Below, piece after piece: positions 63,101-64,000 of a stretch of 64,000 nt of DNA. Made by a program: the position numbers and the translations under genes. The stretch spans positions 1,233,911 to 1,297,910 of the forward strand of contig NC_087075.1 of NCBI RefSeq assembly GCF_026151205.1. Direction: 5' to 3'. The notes below the pieces were generated by a model. That model was not told the DNA's origin and searched no databases. It worked only from the letters and a program-made list of their open reading frames with translations. Origin of the DNA: Bolinopsis microptera (Eukaryota; Ctenophora; Tentaculata; Lobata; Bolinopsidae). Position 1 is the first letter of the stretch. Each line of letters opens with the position of its first letter.

Positions 63101-64000
63101 TTCCACCCCCTCTTTTTAAGTACCACTCCCTCTTTTTAAGTGCCACCCCCTCTTTTTAAGTACCACCCCCTCTTTTTAAGTGCCACTCCCTCTTTTTAAG
63201 TGCCACCCCCTCTTTTTAAGTGCCACTCCCTCTTTTTAAGTGCCACCCCCTCTTTTTAAGTGCCACCCCCTCTTTTTAAGTGCCACCCCCTCTTTTTAAG
63301 TGCCCCTCTCTCTTTTTAAGTGCCACCCCCTCTTTTTAAGTTCCACCCCCTCTTTTTAAGTGCCACCCCCTCTTTTTAAGTGCCACTCCCTCTTTTTAAG
63401 TGCCACCCCCTCTTTTTAAGTGCCACCCCCTCTTTTTAAGTACCACCCCCTCTTTTTAAGTGCCACTCCCTCTTTTTAAGTGCCACCCCCTCTTTTTAAG
63501 TGCCACTCCCTCTTTTTAAGTGCCACCCCCTCTTTTTAAGTGCCACCCCCTCTTTTTAAGTGCCCCTCTCTCTTTTTAAGTGCCACTCCCTCTTTTTAGA
63601 AGTGCCACCCCCTCTTTTTAAGTGCCACTCCCTCTTTTTAAGTGCCACTCCCTCTTTTTAAGTGCCACTCCCTCTTTTTAAGTGCCACTCCCTCTTTTTA
63701 AGTGCCACTCCCTCTTTTTAAGTGCCACTCCCTCTTTTTACGTGCCACCCCCTCCAGTGATGGTAGTAAGTCATACCAGAAAGAATTATTTCAATTGGGC
63801 ACTCAGTGACTGAGCTATAAAGGCCAACGTATGGGTACTGACTTTTGCCCCCCCCCCCCCCCCCTGTTTAAATATACTTGTTTTCAGTTTTGACAAGCCC
63901 CTTTCTCAATATTTTCACGTCTTGTCAATTAGTAAAGAGACATAATTAACACTATAATGCATCTTGAATAATAACGGGTCAAACATAATAGAAGATTTTT
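15736..64000 (+). CDS. Axonemal dynein heavy chain, tail and linker (34 exons, continues beyond the window)
   Basis: Thirty-four exons join without a phase break: 4229 nt, about 1409 codons, starting [12 protein letters not shown]. Tail signatures: [19 protein letters not shown], then SLSKWLRN and [16 protein letters not shown] (the 'QW.RE..FRKFR.WK.F..W' block of axonemal tails). DHC_N2/linker signatures: [15 protein letters not shown], then [12 protein letters not shown] (canonical TWLYLEPIF), [13 protein letters not shown] (canonical FFLSNDELLEIL), [11 protein letters not shown] (canonical GEWVPL) and finally [18 protein letters not shown], which in the family lies just before AAA1. Family members are about 4000-4600 aa, so the AAA+ motor and stalk (roughly 3000 aa) should follow to the right. 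The tail block resembles the single-headed inner-arm group (DNAH6/DNAH14-like); the orthologue is not assigned. All introns are GT-AG. Several contain nested genes, and most long ones contain junction-anchored arrays. Confidence 0.93.
16621..16722 (+). repeat. 51-bp two-copy duplication spanning the acceptor of dynein exon 5
   Basis: Two copies (16621-16671 and 16672-16722) each carry actaatattaatctaa, a pyrimidine tract, the acceptor cccag and the first 22 nt or so of exon 5 (VEKVALLT). Use of the upstream acceptor (exon start 16649) would add 17 in-frame codons without a stop, so both could be functional alternative acceptors. Confidence 0.85.
17205..17296 (+). repeat. Three-copy 22-bp repeat just before the acceptor of dynein exon 7
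   Basis: Near-identical units of cttgtcacgtgatcaccgct type, the last running into the acceptor ctctctcag at 17296. The pyrimidine-rich acceptor tract is itself part of the unit (gctctc), so this is a small acceptor-side duplication. Confidence 0.7.
17470..17617 (+). repeat. 23-bp donor-type array (about 6 units) after dynein exon 7
   Basis: Units of gtattattataataaatataatg type begin exactly at the donor (aatg|gtatt) of exon 7, and every unit recreates ataatg|gtatt. One unit is shortened. Confidence 0.85.
18300..18358 (-). repeat. tRNA-derived sequence (SINE head or tRNA relic)
   Basis: On the minus strand the sequence reads TGGTAGAGCACCGC (A-box-like D arm), then GTTACGAGG, then a hairpin AGCGG-ATCATAC-CCGCT: a perfect 5-bp stem and 7-nt loop in T-arm position, followed by CCGGCAC. 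The loop deviates from TTCRANY and no complete acceptor stem can be drawn, so it is not called a functional tRNA. Confidence 0.4.
18370..24190 (+). repeat. 68-bp acceptor-type array, about 85 units, before dynein exon 10
   Basis: Each 68-bp unit has the acceptor gtactcttctag plus about 50 nt matching the start of exon 10 ([17 protein letters not shown]). The final unit runs into the exon at 24140. Units from about 18426 to 21520 (some 45 copies) are identical. Substitutions and small indels appear only to the right of that (for example near 21525, 21645, 21770, 22168, 23086). In the exon frame the unit reaches tga after PGTL. Confidence 0.97.
24140..25824 (+). CDS. Dynein heavy chain exons 10-13 (tail, residues about 369-548)
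   Basis: Exons 24140-24292, 25201-25355, 25481-25547, 25659-25824. Exon 10 begins inside the last unit of the 68-bp array ([11 protein letters not shown]) and continues [18 protein letters not shown]. Exon 11 encodes [20 protein letters not shown], exon 12 [21 protein letters not shown] and exon 13 [20 protein letters not shown] to LLPNIASAG. All phases agree. The function of this tail stretch is inferred from position only; it is weakly conserved in the family. Confidence 0.85.
24288..24476 (+). repeat. 8-bp donor-type microsatellite (CCAGGTAA)n after dynein exon 10
   Basis: Exon 10 ends gctgaccag|gtaac, and the intron continues as about 20 copies of the octamer CCAGGTAA, which is the exon end plus donor itself. 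Every unit is therefore a consensus CAG|GTAA donor. Confidence 0.93.
24580..25168. repeat. 7-bp microsatellite (CTACATA)n
   Basis: About 80 copies of the heptamer in the intron between dynein exons 10 and 11, interrupted three times by an 'ag' variant (ctaagata). The ORFs of LHTTYYI repeats are artefacts. It ends about 30 bp before the acceptor of exon 11 and does not contain exon sequence. Confidence 0.95.
25761..25948 (+). repeat. Two-copy duplication spanning the donor of dynein exon 13
   Basis: The last 64 nt of exon 13 ([20 protein letters not shown]) plus the donor and about 12 intronic nt (25761-25838) recur at 25872-25948, separated by a ctttct-rich spacer. The second copy retains an intact donor, cagcag|gtactt, and differs by only a few substitutions. 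Confidence 0.9.
26162..29164 (-). CDS. Secreted protein with two F5/8C-like plus cysteine-rich modules, nested in a dynein intron
   Basis: Three exons on the minus strand join in phase: 29164-28662, 28455-28226, 26664-26162 (1236 nt, 411 aa). The N-terminus is signal-peptide-like ([16 protein letters not shown], hydrophobic), followed by a PTT low-complexity stretch of about 17 units. Two homologous modules follow. Module 1: [44 protein letters not shown], then a Cys-rich part with [15 protein letters not shown] and [13 protein letters not shown]. Module 2: [38 protein letters not shown], then [14 protein letters not shown] and [13 protein letters not shown]. The 'W..v.L...fCV..V.I' pattern is like F5/8 type C (discoidin) or fucolectin folds, which bind glycans or lipids; that is inference. 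An APDT repeat sits in module 2. The minus-strand placement inside a + strand intron implies its own promoter. Confidence 0.72.
27041..27120. promoter_or_regulatory. Four 20-bp units, each with E-box-like CACGTG/ACGTGACGTG and CRE (TGACGTCA)
   Basis: Four tandem units of acgtgacgtgacgtcatacc type (the third has acatgacgtg). Each holds a full TGACGTCA palindrome, the CREB/ATF consensus. The block is flanked by a two-copy 55-bp segment (26975-27031, 27119-27175). It lies inside intron 2 of the nested gene; enhancer activity is inference. Confidence 0.5.
27205..27890 (+). mobile_element. Possible degenerate non-LTR retrotransposon 3' end
   Basis: AT-rich sequence with a broken ORF (27211-27468, 85 aa, no decisive RT motif) is followed by further frame-shifted coding-like pieces. 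It ends with a GC-richer tail, gtgccgggtgctgcctccgg, then a short (aatc)n run at about 27866-27882. A microsatellite 3' terminus of this kind is typical of CR1/L2-type elements. No reverse transcriptase catalytic motif is visible, so this is tentative. Confidence 0.3.
28497..28667 (-). repeat. 20-bp donor-type array (8 units) after exon 1 of the nested gene
   Basis: On the minus strand each unit reads gccag|gtaagttggaacctt, so every copy has a near-perfect CAG|GTAAGT donor. The first copy is the true exon 1 edge, cccaa|gtaagttgg. It shows that junction-anchored arrays are not limited to the + strand genes. Confidence 0.92.
28905..29068 (-). repeat. 9-bp coding repeat encoding a PTT low-complexity stretch
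   Basis: About 18 copies of a 9-bp unit (ggtgttgtt on the + strand) inside exon 1 of the nested gene, encoding repeated Thr-Pro-Thr triplets directly after the signal peptide region: an extended, probably O-glycosylated linker. The frame is maintained because 9 is a multiple of 3. The repeat ORFs in other frames are shadows. Confidence 0.85.
29165..30564. other. Dynein intron sequence right of the nested gene
   Basis: AT-rich. Acceptor-like sites (caattttag and ataaagacag on the minus strand) lie 15-35 bp upstream of the nested gene's ATG. A 42-codon ORF at 29459-29587 (+, [17 protein letters not shown]) has coding-like composition but no context. An 11-bp aaaatgaacta repeat (about 6 copies) lies at 30330-30395. 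Nothing else is supported. Confidence 0.5.
30565..32945 (+). CDS. Dynein heavy chain exons 14-20 (tail, residues about 549-863)
   Basis: Exons 30565-30739, 30804-30972, 31289-31405, 31864-31965, 32317-32485, 32588-32700, 32847-32945. Exon 14 carries [19 protein letters not shown], and exons 15-19 are charged helical segments ([26 protein letters not shown]-type), as expected of the helical-bundle tail. The 3' edge of exon 14 (gagaa|gttacc) is inferred from phase and is the weakest junction. Exon 20 ends [17 protein letters not shown] at the 47-bp array. Confidence 0.87.
30942..31165 (+). repeat. 31-bp donor-type array built purely from exon sequence (dynein exon 15)
   Basis: The last 31 nt of exon 15 (30942-30972, encoding [10 protein letters not shown]) are repeated about 7 times downstream with g/a changes. 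The donor gtataagg used after exon 15 is the start of the second copy, so the 5' splice site is derived from coding sequence. The last unit is degenerate (catgtataagtag). Confidence 0.93.
31388..31470 (+). repeat. Two-copy duplication spanning the donor of dynein exon 16
   Basis: The segment ctgtacagcgctttacaa|gtaaccagattta (exon end, donor, intron start) recurs with a 50-bp offset (tacagcgctt at 31391 and 31441), giving a second intact donor. Confidence 0.85.
31977..32140. repeat. 11-bp tandem repeat (about 15 units)
   Basis: Units of cgtgtctgtca begin about 12 bp after the donor of dynein exon 17. The unit length makes all three frames open ([10 protein letters not shown] peptides), which are artefacts. 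No exon edge is included. Confidence 0.9.
32903..34360 (+). repeat. 47-bp donor-type array (about 31 units) after dynein exon 20
   Basis: The unit is gtgag plus 42 nt of exon 20's 3' end (tactgtaaccctaacactga through cctcta). Each copy has a potential donor cctcta|gtgagt. Variants at the last exon base (ctAgtg, ctTgtg, ctCgtg) are scattered through the array. The gtaaccctaac part resembles telomeric DNA by chance; it is coding in copy 1 (CNPNTD). Confidence 0.96.
34361..35160. other. Dynein intron 20, stretch between two arrays
   Basis: AT-rich with a 20-bp triplicate (gtattgaaaaccaattaacg) at about 34750-34810. A 44-codon coding-like ORF at about 34848-34981 ([16 protein letters not shown]) has no partner signals. 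No gene is supported. Confidence 0.5.
35172..35872. repeat. 33-bp tandem array (about 21 units)
   Basis: Unit tggcgtaacgttaccactgc plus 13 nt of attgtagttgtag or atttctgtagtaa type. The length is a multiple of 3, so long ORFs (290 aa +, 233 aa -) arise on both strands; these are rejected as genes. The array lies mid-intron, and no flanking exon edge is recognised. Confidence 0.93.
36233..36268. promoter_or_regulatory. Paired CRE sites upstream of the Ly6-like genes
   Basis: Two TGACGTCA palindromes (36234-36241 and 36255-36262) in 21-bp repeats of gtgacgtcacgtgataat type, about 390 bp upstream of the first Ly6-like ATG. CREB/ATF binding and promoter function are inference. Confidence 0.45.
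36650..37192 (+). CDS. Ly6/uPAR-like GPI-anchored surface protein, copy 1
   Basis: Single coding exon of 180 aa. Signal peptide [17 protein letters not shown], cleavage before VKCYSGC. Ten cysteines in the mature domain end with CETEKCN, matching the Cys-Asn end of Ly6/three-finger domains. Next comes a Gly/Glu/Lys-rich linker ([14 protein letters not shown]) and a hydrophobic tail, [19 protein letters not shown], typical of a GPI signal. An acceptor-like cacattatag lies 11 bp upstream of the ATG, so a 5' UTR intron or trans-splice site is likely. AATAAA at 37269 is a plausible polyadenylation signal. It is nested in the intron between dynein exons 20 and 21, same strand, and paired with a paralogue 320 bp downstream. 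The ligand is unknown. Confidence 0.65.
   Translation: MLRCLLLTLAVVSATSAVKCYSGCVAGTIEMAGQSQGYPGGECTDDTTAMCEAGCVTVSLKFDYEMEVGETKMEGSADATTAMCSMGNANDNLCDTMKSSMESTMGAVSNLKCGVSAPCETEKCNDPAKSGGNSESDGGEGEGEGEGEGKGEGKGEGESSSFAVHGVSFVLFSAVLGLLY
37513..38070 (+). CDS. Ly6/uPAR-like GPI-anchored surface protein, copy 2
   Basis: Single coding exon of 185 aa, a clear paralogue of the gene at 36650: signal peptide [17 protein letters not shown], mature start [12 protein letters not shown], ten Cys ending CDTFKCN. The central block [20 protein letters not shown] is almost identical to copy 1. The acidic linker (EGESEGEDD) has lost the Lys seen in copy 1, and the tail [19 protein letters not shown] is GPI-signal-like. 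An acceptor-like ttacccttag lies 16 bp upstream of the ATG. AATAAA is at 38085-38090. The conserved middle against diverged ends suggests recent duplication with selection or partial conversion. Confidence 0.65.
   Translation: MLRCLLVTCAVLSATNAVKCYSGCVAGTMTMAGQEQQYPGGACTKATVAVCEVGCATAYLAFDYEMEVAETKMEGSADATTAMCSMGNANDNLCDTMKSSLESTMGAVSNMKCKISTCDTFKCNDPAKFGGNGESDGTESEGKSNGAEAEGDAEGEGESEGEDDSSFTVHGVSFVLFPALLGLLC
38494..40925 (-). CDS. Galectin-like secreted protein with four CRD-like domains, one-base frameshift
   Basis: Reading 40925 to 38494 on the minus strand gives 810 aa if one missing base is allowed. Signal peptide [20 protein letters not shown], then four galectin-type domains in an A-B-A-B order. 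A domains start HIFSADKN...LKKPLEVGD and contain [18 protein letters not shown] and [10 protein letters not shown] domains start GPGIPF.TT and contain AWGIYA.GS, MNSK/LNSK, GW.(T/S)E and WTD..LP. They keep the NS...W..E core but have replaced the His and Asn of the H-N-R sugar-binding triad (VADFRP), so galactoside binding is doubtful. A C-terminal domain of about 150 aa ([20 protein letters not shown] onward) is unrecognised. The frameshift lies in 40651-40661: 11 nt where the paralogous domain has 12. It may be an assembly error or a real lesion. The coding part is intronless. Confidence 0.78.
40926..41492. other. Dynein intron 20, right end, containing the galectin-like gene's upstream region
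   Basis: AT-rich. No TATA box or repeat array was recognised. No acceptor AG lies in the 50 bp upstream of the galectin-like ATG, unlike the other nested genes, so this gene probably has its own transcription start nearby. Confidence 0.4.
41493..43820 (+). CDS. Dynein heavy chain exons 21-26 (tail to start of linker, residues about 864-1093)
   Basis: Exons 41493-41600, 41844-41942, 42430-42600, 42717-42822, 43082-43204, 43738-43820. The encoded series [79 protein letters not shown] and [18 protein letters not shown] follows the DHC_N2 order (R.RHW..I, then W....F.L..Y, then L.. D.I...LDDH). All phases agree. Exon 25 ends at a 54-bp donor-type array. Confidence 0.9.
42243..42326 (-). repeat. 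tRNA-derived element, SINE-like
   Basis: On the minus strand GGCTGCGTGGCTCAGTTGG gives an acceptor-like start and A box. TGCTTGTTAATCGCG is an anticodon arm with a GTT (Asn-like) triplet, and GGCTCGATTCC is B-box-like. GGCTG can pair with a 3' CAGCC, but the spacing after the T arm is too long for a real tRNA. The unique-looking flank continues to about 42050 (minus-strand downstream) and may be the SINE body. It lies in dynein intron 22. Confidence 0.5.
42838..42935. repeat. Telomere-like interstitial repeat (CCCTAA-type)
   Basis: Irregular units of ctaaccctaaaccctaacc with cccgaag interruptions, in dynein intron 24 just after the donor. Flanked by coding exons on both sides, it is an interstitial patch, not a chromosome end. 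Confidence 0.8.
43146..43656 (+). repeat. 54-bp donor-type array (about 9 units) after dynein exon 25
   Basis: The unit is gtaa plus 50 nt of exon 25's 3' end (gtactgggagtgcagggagt through ccctaaac). Each unit recreates aaac|gtaagt. The unit is a multiple of 3 and open in the exon frame, so use of the second donor would insert 18 residues ([18 protein letters not shown]). The second copy has an extra attac that introduces TAA. Confidence 0.94.
44208..44948 (-). CDS. GST-like protein, copy A of six
   Basis: 246 aa starting [12 protein letters not shown]. The C-terminal half is a GST C-terminal helical domain ([20 protein letters not shown] is the conserved 'l.Gd..t.AD' N-cap motif, then [16 protein letters not shown]). 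The N-terminal half follows a thioredoxin-fold layout ([23 protein letters not shown] equivalent to 'QS.AI.RYLG'), but the usual Tyr near residue 25-30 is not visible (KMMLTSRMQ), so glutathione chemistry is uncertain. A conserved acceptor (aacattatag) lies 17 nt upstream of the ATG, so the longer ORF start [10 protein letters not shown] is rejected. The C-terminus is EDQIQGDIH. It is one of six tandem genes in dynein intron 26. Confidence 0.85.
   Translation of the reverse strand: MTLTNPEKVETGPLEPIKSKVVKMMLTSRMQIGEANQKIACDTKLANYMDHCPEWLKAKDDTSKNWMDLDNKMTESIAVVRAIGAAWFLIPDDPEQFKKCEEIEKILFSIMNTMVYLINKICFAPNSTECNDFDVEYARTRFLTKFAPKAAALEELITGPFIMGDTLPVHADYLLYACLYDINVFCPGAYDKFDKLSVFMDKFLHYPSPIRRWFKTNESKSGEYIRPPTPHIMDLLPEDQIQGDIH
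45275..46015 (-). CDS. GST-like protein, copy B (mosaic)
   Basis: 246 aa. Its N-terminal half matches copy D ([19 protein letters not shown] and [15 protein letters not shown]), while its C-terminal half is identical to copy A ([26 protein letters not shown]). That is the pattern of a gene-conversion or crossover product. The flanking DNA on both sides also matches copy A. Same acceptor 17 nt before the ATG. Confidence 0.86.
   Translation of the reverse strand: MTLTNPEKVETGPLEPIKSKVVKMILTSRMQIGEANQKIACDTKLANYMDHCPEWLKSKDNSSKNWMDLDNKMTETIAVVRAIGAEWFLIPDDAANQAKCEEIEKILFSIMNTMVYLINKICFAPNSTECNDFDVEYARTRFLTKFAPKAAALEELITGPFIMGDTLPVHADYLLYACLYDINVFCPGAYDKFDKLSVFMDKFLHYPSPIRRWFKTNESKSGEYIRPPTPHIMDLLPEDQIQGDIH
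46333..47073 (-). CDS. GST-like protein, copy C
   Basis: 246 aa, N-terminal half as copy A ([31 protein letters not shown]) but with [20 protein letters not shown] in the C-terminal domain and the A/B-type end DQIQGDIH. Upstream sequence (ttttcaaggtag acceptor, 14 nt before the ATG) matches copy F, not A or B. Same predicted fold as copy A. Confidence 0.86.
   Translation of the reverse strand: MTLTNPEKVETGPLEPIKSKVVKMMLTSRMQIGEANQKIACDTKLANYMDHCPEWLKAKDDTSKNWMDLDNKMTESIAVVRAIGAAWFLIPDDPEQFKKCEEIEKILFSIMNTMVYLINKICFAPNSTECNDFDVEYARTRFLTKFAPKAAALEELITGPFIMGDTLPVHADYLLYASLYDINVFCPGALEKHAKLSVFMDKFLHYPSPIRRWFKTNESKSGEYIRPPTPHIMDLLPEDQIQGDIH
47518..48258 (-). CDS. GST-like protein, copy D (most diverged)
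   Basis: 246 aa starting MTLANPEK. Distinct in the C-terminal domain: [66 protein letters not shown], end EDMGQGDIA. The N-terminal half is of the type also seen in copy B. The acceptor ttcatttag precedes the ATG by about 20 nt and the upstream DNA matches copy E. It is separated from copy C by 444 bp. Confidence 0.86.
   Translation of the reverse strand: MTLANPEKVETGPLEPIKSKVVKMILTSRMQIGEANQKIACDTKLANYMDHCPEWLKSKDNSSKNWMDLDNKMTETIAVVRAIGAEWFLIPDDAANQAKCEEIEKILFSIMNTMVYLINKICFAPNSTECNSFDVEYARTRFLTKFAPKAKAIEDLLDGPFIMGDTLPVYADYLLYACLYDINVFCLGAYDKSPKLVEFMDKFLHYPSPIRRWFRTNDAKTGEYIRPPVPHIMDLLPEDMGQGDIA
48569..49309 (-). CDS. GST-like protein, copy E
   Basis: 246 aa, almost identical to copies C and F ([31 protein letters not shown]) with the end EEMGQGDIA. 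Upstream sequence and the acceptor before the ATG match copy D, another exchange of flanks between copies. It lies 310 bp upstream of copy D. Confidence 0.86.
   Translation of the reverse strand: MTLTNPEKVETGPLEPIKSKVVKMMLTSRMQIGEANQKIACDTKLANYMDHCPEWLKAKDDTSKNWMDLDNKMTESIAVVRAIGAAWFLIPDDPEQFKKCEEIEKILFSIMNTMVYLINKICFAPNSTECNDFDVEYARTRFLTKFAPKAAALEELITGPFIMGDTLPVHADYLLYASLYDINVFCPGALEKHAKLSVFMDKFLHYPSPIRRWFKTNESKSGEYIRPPTPHIMDLLPEEMGQGDIA
49619..50359 (-). CDS. GST-like protein, copy F (first of the array in transcription order)
   Basis: 246 aa starting MTLTNPEK; the upstream-extended start ([19 protein letters not shown]) is rejected because it runs through the acceptor ttttcaaggtag. The protein is like C and E, with the end EDMGQGDIA. 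As the most upstream gene on the minus strand it may carry the array's main promoter, in the 1.3 kb between here and dynein exon 27. Confidence 0.86.
   Translation of the reverse strand: MTLTNPEKVETGPLEPIKSKVVKMMLTSRMQIGEANQKIACDTKLANYMDHCPEWLKAKDDTSKNWMDLDNKMTESIAVVRAIGAAWFLIPDDPEQFKKCEEIEKILFSIMNTMVYLINKICFAPNSTECNDFDVEYARTRFLTKFAPKAAALEELITGPFIMGDTLPVHADYLLYASLYDINVFCPGALEKHAKLSVFMDKFLHYPSPIRRWFKTNESKSGEYIRPPTPHIMDLLPEDMGQGDIA
50360..51709. promoter_or_regulatory. 1.35-kb spacer with CCAAT, E-box and TATA-like signals
   Basis: No exon is seen. At 51255-51354 there is a compact cluster: cacgtgac, a CCAAT box (gattggtt), two cacatg E-box-like words and TATATAAA (51347-51354, + orientation). 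A second AT-rich TATA-like block lies at about 50808-50830. No + strand ORF follows, so the cluster could drive the minus-strand GST-like array or an unseen transcript. This is inference. Confidence 0.3.
51710..62812 (+). CDS. Dynein heavy chain exons 27-34 (linker, residues about 1094-1409)
   Basis: Exons 51710-51844, 55816-55911, 56813-56987, 59684-59836, 60654-60741, 61846-61975, 62360-62449, 62730-62812. Joined, [21 protein letters not shown] reproduces the spacing of the family's EWL..Q..WLYLEPIF, which fixes the splice across two arrays totalling 3.9 kb. Then come [60 protein letters not shown] and [20 protein letters not shown]. Exon 34 begins after cccctctag at 62729; an earlier AG (62645) gives stops. 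The frame is open at the last donor (atcaa|gtgagt), so the AAA1 exon must lie beyond the window. Confidence 0.92.
51835..54118 (+). repeat. 27-bp donor-type array (about 84 units) after dynein exon 27
   Basis: The unit gttagtcactattagtcaca plus taccaac contains the exon 27 end cataccaac and its donor gttagt, so each unit is a potential 5' splice site. In the exon frame the next unit stops (TAT TAG). The long [12 protein letters not shown] is in another frame and is an artefact. Blocks of rare variants (for example cacatacGaac, ccAatTaat-type) recur at about 1.2-kb distance, suggesting higher-order duplication. Confidence 0.96.
54146..55824 (+). repeat. 36-bp acceptor-type array (about 46 units) before dynein exon 28
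   Basis: The unit is tggctgtac (first 9 nt of exon 28, WLY) plus tccctgtataccttgtattg and tttacag, ending in a good acceptor. It is 12 codons long and in the exon's frame ([12 protein letters not shown]), closed only where tggctg is tgactg. After the last such TGA (about 55708) three units remain open, so upstream acceptors could add 12, 24 or 36 residues. Confidence 0.96.
55912..56812. other. Dynein intron 28, without a large array
   Basis: About 900 bp of AT-rich unique sequence with only a two-copy aaagttattggtggattt at about 56099-56139. No gene is supported; the 85-aa minus ORF at 56647-56904 overlaps exon 29 and is a shadow. Confidence 0.6.
56925..59528 (+). repeat. 126-bp donor-type array (about 20 units) after dynein exon 29
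   Basis: Each unit contains about 68 nt matching the end of exon 29 ([19 protein letters not shown] region through gctagag), the donor, and two copies of a 20-bp gaggggaggggctggttagt block. One unit near 58500 has three of these. Variants gatgaagcag / gataaggcag / ggtgaagcag and gtgaTggg / gtgaGggg alternate between units. The donor changes from gttagt (copy 1) to gtaact (later copies). Confidence 0.96.
59837..60653. repeat. Dynein intron 30: about 28-bp AT-rich repeat and a 15-bp repeat
   Basis: About 59878-60160 holds some 10 irregular units of tatatactaattaattaag. About 60358-60607 holds some 16 units of a 15-bp ttttacttgatcctg repeat, giving LILFY ORFs that are artefacts. Neither unit includes an exon edge. 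Confidence 0.88.
60995..61879 (+). repeat. 56-bp acceptor-type array (about 15 units) before dynein exon 32
   Basis: Each unit has the acceptor gctgatgtattccag followed by about 32 nt matching exon 32's start (gttaccccagctccaggcta, encoding [11 protein letters not shown]). The final copy continues into the exon at 61846. Variants: ccacCcta / ccacTcta, one catgatGgta and one ctcAagg. Confidence 0.96.
62812..63755 (+). repeat. 20-bp array (about 46 units) starting at the donor of dynein exon 34
   Basis: Units of aagtgccaccccctcttttt begin at the exon 34 donor, atcaa|gtgagtgcc. Each unit keeps aa|gtgc, a weak donor-like site, so this is a degenerate donor-type array with two nt or so of exon. 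Variants: cacTccc/cacCccc, taccacc, and occasional tttttagaagtg units. Confidence 0.9.
63756..64000. other. Right edge, intronic, with a poly-C run
   Basis: Intron after dynein exon 34. It contains poly-C at about 63847-63864 and otherwise unique AT-rich sequence; no exon was recognised before the window ends. Confidence 0.6.

Noticed and set aside
3160-63755. CRISPR arrays
   Set aside because: Units are directly tandem without variable spacers, the genome is eukaryotic, and units match exon edges.

Overview
This is a eukaryotic, almost certainly metazoan, genomic window. It has spliced genes with GT-AG introns, axonemal (ciliary) genes, secreted and GPI-type surface proteins, and very large intronic satellites. 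Small genes nested on the opposite strand in introns, and splice acceptors placed just before start codons, would suit an early-branching marine animal such as a ctenophore or cnidarian. That placement is inference; nothing here fixes the species. A 100-N assembly gap lies at 2395-2494.

Layout. The + strand carries two long spliced genes head to tail. The first is the 3' end of a CFAP74-like gene (ASH/MSP-type axonemal protein): 8 exons from 2495 to 15376. The second starts 359 bp later at 15736. It is an axonemal dynein heavy chain: 34 exons that I could join in consistent phase (4229 coding nt, about 1409 codons). They cover the tail and linker and run off the right edge before the AAA+ motor. 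Other genes sit inside dynein introns: a two-module F5/8C-like secreted protein (-, 26162-29164); two Ly6/uPAR-like GPI-anchored proteins (+, 36650-37192 and 37513-38070); a four-domain galectin-like secreted protein with one frameshift (-, 38494-40925); and six tandem GST-like genes (-, 44208-50359).

The outstanding feature is the tandem repeats. Nearly every large array is locked onto an exon-intron junction. Each unit carries a few to about 60 nt of exon edge plus the adjacent splice donor or acceptor, so introns contain runs of 2 to about 100 splice sites. Both main genes and the nested minus-strand gene show it. Intron 27 of the dynein gene consists of a donor-type array followed by an acceptor-type array. 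In intron 15 the whole 31-bp unit is exon sequence and the donor is a copy of coding DNA. Several two-copy cases look like early stages. This points to growth (and perhaps birth) of introns by tandem duplication across splice junctions.

How the genes relate: CFAP74 and dynein heavy chains are both axonemal, so their close head-to-tail order may mean co-transcription. The nested genes encode secreted or cell-surface proteins and GST-like proteins, with no evident functional link to cilia.
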